From positions 112,015,692-112,079,691 of the forward strand of contig CM060978.1 in NCBI GenBank assembly GCA_030765065.1: DNA of 64,000 nucleotides. Direction: 5' to 3'. The DNA is from Deroplatys truncata. Taxonomy: Eukaryota; Arthropoda; Insecta; Mantodea; Mantidae. Made by a program: the position numbers and the translations under genes. The notes below the pieces were generated by a model. It searched no databases. It was not told the origin of the DNA and saw only the letters and a program-made list of their open reading frames with translations. This document shows, piece by piece, positions 57,704-64,000 of the stretch (positions are counted from its first letter, which is position 1; each line of letters begins with the position of its first letter).

Positions 57704-59055
57704 AAATACAGTCACGCACCACCCATAATCTTTATTCTCTCCCTTCCACTTTTCATATTTGCTTAATTTTCCCCCTTTTTGAATACCACAATCTGTGTTT
57801 TCTCTTGATTCACTTTTAACCTCCATTCTTTACAATATACATCAAAGAAGTTTGCATTGGCAAAAGGTAAAGGGGCGATGGCAGCAATTAGAAGCTGCGA
57901 ATATAGAGTACCTAATATAAATGTTAAATGGCTGAAAAAAAGTTTATGAGATGGTTGTGGAGGCAAAAATGTGTGGTATAGAAATATGGGGATTAGATAG
58001 AGGATGGGAAAGTATTGATGAGGTGCACAGGATGTTTTGTAGAGAAATACTAGGGTTACTGAAGGCAATTGTAAGTCAGGTAGCACAATTAGAGATGGGT
58101 AGGGTGGCGACTATGGGGAAGATAATGGAAAGAGATTTGAAATTTTGGTTCAGAACTTTAAATCTAGGAAAAAGTAATGTGTTAAGACAATGTATAGAAT
58201 ACCAAGAGAATAGTTTAATGAATGATGGATAGGTAAGTAATTTACGGAACATTTTGGAGAAAAATGGGTTAGGAGACTGTGGAGAAGGAGAGAAAATAAT
58301 GTGAAAATTTTTTGGAAAAAGGCGAGGAAAAGACTGGAAGATATAGAAATACAAATCATGTTCAGTGAGATTGCCGAAAAGAGCTCATTAGTTTGTTATA
58401 GGCCAATGAAAAATACATGGGGTAGGGAAAAATATATAGACATAGTAAATAAAGAAGACAGAGAATCTATTGCATGGGTAAGAACCGGAGCATGGAGGCT
58501 AAAAGGGTTAAGACAGGGTATTCCTCAGAACCAATGTCCGATATGTGGTGGTAATGAAGACATTGGACACATAGTATATAAGTGCCAAGGAACAGAAAAT
58601 TGGAGAAAAATTTTTTTAATAAGAAGTGGTTGAAGGGGGATAGAAATACGCTTATGATCGAAATGATGTGCAAGGATGCTAGAAGCATTGGACAGTTTTT
58701 GTGTAAAGTAAAAAATAAATGGCTTTGGACAGTGGATAGAAAAAAGTAAGAGGTAGCATATCTTACTTTGAATGGAAAACTATAGTGAATGTGTGATGGT
58801 TAAGTAATCAATAAGTGAAAAGTGAAAAACAAGTGGAAATGGGACATTAAAAAACTGAAACAACAAGATAATTTATTGACGAGAAATTGTAAAATGTAAA
58901 TAATCTGTAGTGATTGTCTACAGAATGCGCTGATGGGAAATTGTAAAATGTAAATAAATGTAGTGATTGTCTACTGAATGAGTGGCCAGGGTCAAAGTGT
59001 AGTAGACAGTCAAATTGTAAAACTCTTAGCACAATAAATACAATACAATACAAAT
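57704..59055 (+). mobile_element. LINE insertion with inverted 5' segment
   Basis: On the plus strand from about 57860: GAMAAIRSCEYRVPNI (57874), CGIEIWGLDRGWESIDEVHRMFCREILGLLKAIVSQVAQLEMGR (57970-58100), and a frame 58301-58633 with a zinc-knuckle CPICGGNEDIGHIVYKC (58535-58585). It ends with the 3' UTR shared with 42.7 and 56.1 kb and a (CAATA)n tail (59033-59053). On the minus strand, 57849-57766 reads FFDVYCKEWRLKVNQEKTQIVVFKKG, the RT segment that should lie upstream of GAMAAIRS. The order is thus RT piece inverted, then C-terminal part in forward direction, the pattern produced by twin priming. Confidence 0.8.
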
Positions 59056-59640
59056 AGATCAACATCCCTCTCAACAAAGGAGAATATATACAAGAATACT
59101 GCCACATCTGTCACACAGCAGCCCTCAATGACTATGATCCCAATGTTATTGATAGAAGAATAGTCAAAGTCAAGCGACAGAAATACCTTAGGGAAACCAC
59201 AACCCTCTCTACACAAATTCCACACCAAGAAACTCACATTCCATCCATGGTGATCATAATTACCAAAAAATGTTCAAGGTTTGCAATGTGCCTTAGCATC
59301 ACAGAACAAATACAGCATAAAGAATCTGATTTTATCTGCACACAAGGACAAAATTCCAGAAGAAACTGGAGCCGGCAGTTACATGGATTGCAACTAATCA
59401 TATGTAGATAAAACAAAGAGGAAATGGAAACTCAAAGGATAGAATATTTCCAGTACCCATATCAATTACAAACAGAAAAATCACAATGACAAATCATTTT
59501 TTGACCAAATACCACAACATAAGTCCAGATTTTAAAAATCTGAAACACAGCAATAACACTACTGCATTTCATAAGATGGGAAAGAATATACATTACCAAA
59601 TATGGTGATTGAGCAATAAACTTTGAAATCCCGGCAAGAG
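59050..59640 (+). pseudogene. Penelope-like GIY-YIG endonuclease part (decayed)
   Basis: Starts with text preceding the nuclease (CHICHTAALNDYDPNVIDRRIVKVKRQKY), then with a shift GAGSYMDCN.SYVDKTKRKWKLK (59366-59437), equivalent to the GIY...YIG motif with its Lys/Arg-rich helix, then NHNDKSFF (59475-59500), the region of the family's conserved His-x-x-x. Stops and shifts are present. Confidence 0.65.
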
Positions 59641-59739
59641 ACAATTAAGTAGGTTCATTAAGAAATCACAAGACAGTTCCAGTTTTGCCTTATTGCCTAT
59701 CCCAAGCGAGTTTCCACATCCAGATTCCAGACAGTCCTT

Positions 59740-59770
59740 AGATGATGATGGGAACAACAACTCTTGAAAC
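59740..59770 (+). ncRNA. Relic hammerhead-like motif at the end of the Penelope-like element
   Basis: GATGATGATGGGAACAACAA followed by CTTGAAAC (59763-59770): the same order as CTGAGGATGGGAACAACGG...CGAAAC at 14158-14187 but with the first core box worn. It supports a link between the palindromic elements and Penelope-like elements. Confidence 0.4.
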
Positions 59771-59775
59771 TAGTC

Positions 59776-60480
59776 TAATAATTAATAAGTAAATGAAGTT
59801 GGGAATGTGCACCAACTCATTAAATATCATAACCACAAACTATTTTAGAATATGATGCAATTAAGGGAGCTATAGATACACATGATCAAATAACAAATGT
59901 GAAAGAGAAAAATTGATGATTCATGAATATTTTCAGCATATCCTATGTTTTTGTACATTATGAACTTCCATTGACTCAAATTGAAGTGCAAGAAAATTGA
60001 TAAGAAGGAGAATATTCTTAGAGGAACTTGAAAAATCTCTGATAAAGGAACATATTGCATCAAGAACATACTTACCAAGGATGAAAAATCATTGAGAATT
60101 GACAAATCTGAAATCACAGCAACAGTTTAGTGTCTAGAATATCTGCAGAATCTGTAAAACATGCACACTTTAAATTTTGTCCATTAAAAACTAATATCGT
60201 GTGTGAAAACTGTAAAATACAATTTGTAAATCTCATGTCACATACTGGTGTCCATAGTGCAAACAGTGAGAAACAATGATTTTGTAAAATGTAATGTATT
60301 CATCAATGTGCTCTTCTATAACATGAACAAAATTATAATAATATAAATATCTGAAGGAAATACATGTTCAATACAGTAATAAAATCATCAGAAATAAAAC
60401 AAGGAGAAAAGCAATAATACAACAAAAGATATTTATAAATAAATACATGTATTAATAATTGCTTTATTTGATATTCTTAT
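59776..60480. other. Unassigned sequence
   Basis: No supported gene; the minus-strand frame at 59845-60117 is Leu/Ile/Phe-rich and looks like chance. Confidence 0.35.
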
Positions 60481-60534
60481 ATTATATATATATATATACA
60501 CACACACACAGGGTGATTTATGGAGAACTGACAC
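60481..60534. repeat. (TA)n(CA)n microsatellite
   Basis: TATATA... then CACACACACACA, followed by GGGTGATTTATGGAGAACTG just before the broken 5' end of LTR element C. Confidence 0.9.
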
Positions 60535-60917
60535 ACAAATTTCTTCATCAGTGTAATTTTTGGATAAAAGATTCCTTTCCGCTTCACAACCTGTATAGAG
60601 ACACATGTTCGACCCAAGATAAGATAATAGCTAGCCGGAGGACATTTGAAATGAAATCAAACAAAAAGCTAACACTGATGCAAATTGCTAACACTAGATG
60701 GAGCTACGAACCTAACAAAGAATGACGTCACAAGATGGCTTCAACACCGATGTAAACAAACATTATAAATAATGTTCTCGCAAATTGGCTCCCATACGTG
60801 GGGCAGTTAAAAATTATGTAACCAAACAAAACAAAAGCAGCACAACATAAGATCTTCAAGTTCTAATAACTTACGTAAAACATATTACGTAAATTACGTA
60901 AGCATTATACTATCGCA
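60535..60917 (+). repeat. Truncated 5' LTR of element C (U5 only)
   Basis: Starts within ACAAATTTCTTCATCAG, which in complete LTRs lies about 12 bp after the AATAAA, and ends TATCGCA. It contains the internal primer-like word CTCCCATACGTGGGGCAG (60790-60807). Confidence 0.9.
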
Positions 60918-61304
60918 AATTGGCACCCAGAACGTGGGGCAGAGTAACCAGGAAAGGAACACGATGACCAGGAAAGGATCAGAATTAACCAGGAAGAAGT
61001 GAGATGACCAAAGGGGCGAATGGAGAAGTGAACTGAACTACAAGACGCAGATTCCAGAAACAACAAAAGGAACGACAGACTACACGGATGATTGGACCTC
61101 GTAATTCCGAGATTGCAAGGCAACAGCGTAATTCAACTACAAAAACATCGAGACAACGTAGATTCATCATAATACAACGCAGAAGCGACATATAACCTAG
61201 GAGAGAGGGGCAGGAAGCTGGACATCAAAGTAACAGCAACAGACAGCATCACAAAGGTCAGAGTATCGTAATTTTTTTTTAGAAAACAAAATTGTAATAT
61301 TTAA

Positions 61305-62168
61305 ATGTCCCTTAGGAGCGGTAGGATAAAGAAAACAATGGCTACTAATAATACAGAAGAAATAATATTTGAGGGAGAAAATGTTAGTGCAGAAAGTAAG
61401 AATAGAATAGCAGGAAATATTAATCTTAATGCTAGTATGATGATGGAAATGCTGAGAAATATGAGTAGGGAATTGAGAGAAGATATGCAAAAGAGTCATA
61501 GGGAATTAAGGGAAGATCTTAGTAAGAAAATAGATCAGAGTTTTATGGAATTGAGAGAAGCTATAAAAAAAGATCACAGGAAATTAATTGAAGATATTGG
61601 TAGGAGTAATGATGTATTAGAGCAAAAAGTAGATCAAAGCAGTGAAGAAATTGAAAAGAAAGTTATGAAGCTAGATAGTAAGCCAAAAATGAGTGATGAA
61701 AATGAGGAAATAATAGTAAGTGAGATAGGAGAAGTTTCAAAGAAAATGCTAGACATGAACAGGGAAATAGGTAACAAAAAAAGTGAGGTTAATGTAGAAT
61801 GCACAGAGTTAGGAAATCAAGTGAGTAGTATTTCAAGTGAGATAAGAGAGATAAAAGAGGTTATGAATGTAGATGTGAATAAGGCGCAAGTTAATTTCAG
61901 AGGGGAGATATCAGAAATACAGAAGGAGTCAGTAATGCAAAGAAATAAATTGTACCAAGATGTTCACAATGAAAACTCCAATCCAGTACAGTTTAGTACA
62001 GATTTGTCAGAGTACTCTCAGATTAAAGAGATAGCAGATGAATTGAAAATGAAAGTTGTTAAAAGATGTATTGTTCAGGAAACTTTAGATTGTTTTCAAA
62101 TGTTATCATATGATCAAATTTCAAATGAATACAAGAGGTTATTCATGAACAAATTTTGGAAGGTTTAG
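61305..62168 (+). CDS. Coiled-coil protein of the LTR element family (open, 287 codons)
   Basis: The only uninterrupted copy of the family's single ORF. It begins MSLRSGRIKKTMATNNTEE (basic leader), then a region rich in Glu/Asn/Ser, a coiled-coil region (about residues 45-125; MMEMLRNMSRELREDMQKSH, DLSKKIDQSFMELREAIKKD, VLEQKVDQSSEEIEKKVMKL), a linker, and the conserved end module (about residues 225-287; YSQIKEIADELKMKVVKRC, CFQMLSYDQISNEYKRLF). It ends slightly earlier than B because of small changes near 62153-62166. No CCHC, protease or RT motif. It is probably a Gag-like or RNP protein used in trans with another element's enzymes; that role is not shown. Its own promoter is missing (truncated LTR), so expression would depend on the flank. 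Confidence 0.75.
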   Translation: MSLRSGRIKKTMATNNTEEIIFEGENVSAESKNRIAGNINLNASMMMEMLRNMSRELREDMQKSHRELREDLSKKIDQSFMELREAIKKDHRKLIEDIGRSNDVLEQKVDQSSEEIEKKVMKLDSKPKMSDENEEIIVSEIGEVSKKMLDMNREIGNKKSEVNVECTELGNQVSSISSEIREIKEVMNVDVNKAQVNFRGEISEIQKESVMQRNKLYQDVHNENSNPVQFSTDLSEYSQIKEIADELKMKVVKRCIVQETLDCFQMLSYDQISNEYKRLFMNKFWKV

Positions 62169-62917
62169 GATACGGCTATGAGTAATGTTTAGCCACACAC
62201 AATTTGATCCAGGAGGGTAAATAGCAATGAGATGTAAAGTAAATGCTGGATAGTTAAAGATGACTTGCAGAGAAATGTATTGGAACGTAAGAGGGTTAAC
62301 TATTTATATATGTCATTTGAAAAGAGAAATAAATTATAAAAAAAAAAAAAAGAAATGTTTATTTAAAAAAAAAAATTAAATTTTTTTAGTAACTGTAACA
62401 GTATTTGAAATTAAGAATGTAAAGATTAAAACTTAATATGATATTAATATAAATTACAAAACAACAAAAATTGGGTAAAAATAAATAAAACAAATACTTA
62501 TAGAGCAAACAGAAAAGGTGAAACATTGTCTAGATTTAAGAGATGTAAATATATTTGTGTACAGGGTAAATATTTTTGGTAAATGTTTAATACTTACAAA
62601 AACTCTTGAATGCATAAATTTTTGTCAACAATCTAAGAAAGTAAAAAAAAAAAAAAAAAAATTGCAGTAATTAAATAATTTAGGGTACAGTATTTGCTAT
62701 AAAAAAATTTTTGATGTCAGATTAATATCTAAATTAATTAAACCAGAGCCAGTAAGTAGTGGCGAGATAAAAAAAAACAAAAACAAAACATGTCGTGTGT
62801 TAAATACGTGTGAAGTGTTAAGTGAAAGTGATAGCGTGTGTTCCAAGATTTAGGAGACTAAAAAACACAATTATAAAATTTCCAAACAAGATGTAAATAT
62901 TTATAATTATGTTTCTA
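62169..62917 (+). other. AT-rich non-coding 3' part of element C
   Basis: Long A-runs (62338-62351, 62643-62660) and the conserved blocks CCAGAGCCAGTAAGTAGTGG (62743) and GAAAGTGATAGCGTGTGTTC (62823). Confidence 0.6.
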
Positions 62918-62927
62918 GTGGGGCATA

Positions 62928-63988
62928 TGATGCAGTAATTTGTATCACAAATTACTTAAATGTAAATAATGATTGTAATATGAATATGCATTTTTATGTG
63001 ACATTGATTTCAGATGTTTATTAATTGTAAATATTGTTGGGAAATAAGTTTATACGGCCTTATTGAAACTGTCAATAATAGCGCAATAATGCAGCGAGGG
63101 GGTGAGCTGTTTATCATTATTGGGAACGAGGAAGTTACGTAATGTTGGCGCGTTTTCGGTAGAAACTTCTGGAATGTTTTCTCCTAAAGCATATGTATTC
63201 ATAATTTTAATTGGATATATAGATAGACGCTAATGTTGGCGCGTTTTATTAGCCAATTGCAATTCAGTTATAATCTTTAGGTGTATCTGATTGAAGGAGT
63301 ATAAATAAGCCAAGTCAGAGGTAGATCGGTGGCAGTTCATAAAAAATCTGTGTACACTACACGTCGTCTTCAGTCAGTCAGTTCGTCGAAAGTATTAGTA
63401 CGGTATACATCGGATATAGATTCACAAGTTACGCGCAGCAGAATTATGAAAGATCTAAAGTATGGCAAAGTTAATAATACACAAAGTTGAAGTACGTGAA
63501 TTAAAAGTGATAAGTAAGAAGTTATTATAACAGTTTCAGTTTGGCGAGTATCCAGATCAATATGTAAAAGTGATAGTGAACGTGTTCGACAATAAAAATT
63601 ATAAAACAAATTTCTTCATCAGTGTAATTTTTGGATAAAAGATTCCTTTCCGCTTCACAACCTGTATAGAGACACATGTTCGACCCAAGATAAGATAATA
63701 GCTAGCCGGAGGACATTTGAAATGAAATCAAACAAAAAGCTAACACTGATGCAAATTGCTAACACTAGATGGAGCTACGAACCTAACAAAGAATGACGTC
63801 ACAAGATGGCTTCAACACCGATGTAAACAAACATTATAAATAATGTTCTTGCAAATTGGCTCCCATACGTGGGGCAGTTAAAAATTATGTAACCAAACAA
63901 AACAAAAGCAGCACAACATAAGATCTTCAAGTTCTAATAACTTACGTAAAACATATTACGTAAATTACGTAAGCATTATACTATCGCA
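62928..63988 (+). repeat. 3' LTR of element C
   Basis: 1061 bp. TATAAATA at 63300-63307 and AATAAA near 63592; ends TATCGCA. The sequence after it (ATGTTCTGGAGT) is the flank; the target duplication cannot be tested because the left end is broken. Confidence 0.9.
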
Positions 63989-64000
63989 ATGTTCTGGAGT

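Larger units (their letters stand above)
56900..59775 (+). mobile_element. Penelope-like element (RT, GIY-YIG), split by a LINE
   Basis: The two halves, 56900-57700 and 59050-59775, together give the canonical order of a Penelope-like element: RT first, GIY-YIG endonuclease second, then a 3' region with a hammerhead-like relic (59740-59770). Both are on the plus strand. A LINE with an inverted 5' part (about 57704-59055) sits between them. The boundaries at the 5' side are not defined. Confidence 0.75.
60535..63988 (+). mobile_element. LTR retrotransposon C, non-autonomous, 5' LTR truncated
   Basis: The left LTR is only 60535-60917, its last 383 bp; the right LTR is complete (62928-63988, 1061 bp, TGATGCAG...TATCGCA). 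Over the shared part I see a single substitution (CTCGCAAATTGG against CTTGCAAATTGG), so this is the youngest of the three copies. Its ORF is the only one open throughout. The primer site (60921-60940, TGGCACCCAGAACGTGGGGC) has a 2-base insertion. The missing part of the 5' LTR is U3 and R, so the copy has lost its own promoter. Confidence 0.9.

Overview
This is a piece of a large, AT-rich, repeat-dominated arthropod nuclear genome, most likely an insect. The grounds are hAT, mariner, Penelope-like and LINE families of types common in insects, TATA plus TCAGT core promoters in the LTRs, and a ZNF511-like zinc-finger exon. Order and species cannot be fixed from the sequence; a hemimetabolous insect with a large genome would fit. 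There is no CRISPR array, operon or bacterial gene. Almost all the open frames belong to mobile elements in various states of decay.

Host genes lie on the minus strand. An internal exon of a ZNF511-like C2H2 zinc-finger gene is at 7507-7708. A terminal exon of an unrecognised gene is at 15223-15388. A chain of four exons runs from 50209 down to 39302. Their splice sites and phases are mutually compatible, and they encode the C-terminal part of one protein, perhaps with a netrin-like (NTR) domain. Introns of that gene hold LINE, mariner and microsatellite sequence, and a homopurine tract of about 190 bp sits just upstream of its last splice acceptor.

Layout: LINE with RNase H (1-760); non-autonomous LTR element A (1367-5500, 4-bp target duplication); RT-less LINE (5510-7435); Penelope-like fragment (8060-8760); decayed arthropod DNA-element ORFs (10046-11900); DUF4817-type mariner with long inverted ends (12013-13406); palindromic hammerhead-like element (14011-14286); LINE on the minus strand (17350-19110); LTR-like repeat (20553-21259); twin tRNA-like foldback repeat (22786-23213); complete but decayed hAT with its 8-bp duplication (24630-27255); second DUF4817 mariner (27427-28480); hAT, MITE and LTR remnants (28.9-36.2 kb); interspersed repeat (36985-38020); host exons mixed with LINEs (39.3-50.2 kb); LTR element B (50471-54713); RNase H LINE (55430-56095); second twin tRNA-like repeat (56320-56622); Penelope-like element split by a LINE with an inverted 5' part (56900-59775); LTR element C (60535-63988).

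Two things stand out. First, three copies (A, B, C) of an LTR retrotransposon family have about 1-kb LTRs and a tRNA-Lys-type primer site. They carry only one ORF, for a coiled-coil protein of about 290-310 residues, and no protease, reverse transcriptase or integrase. Second, a small palindromic element carries hammerhead-like cores in both inverted arms and made 12-bp target duplications at two independent sites, one of them inside the 3' LTR of element B. All family assignments come from reading motifs by eye; no database search was run.
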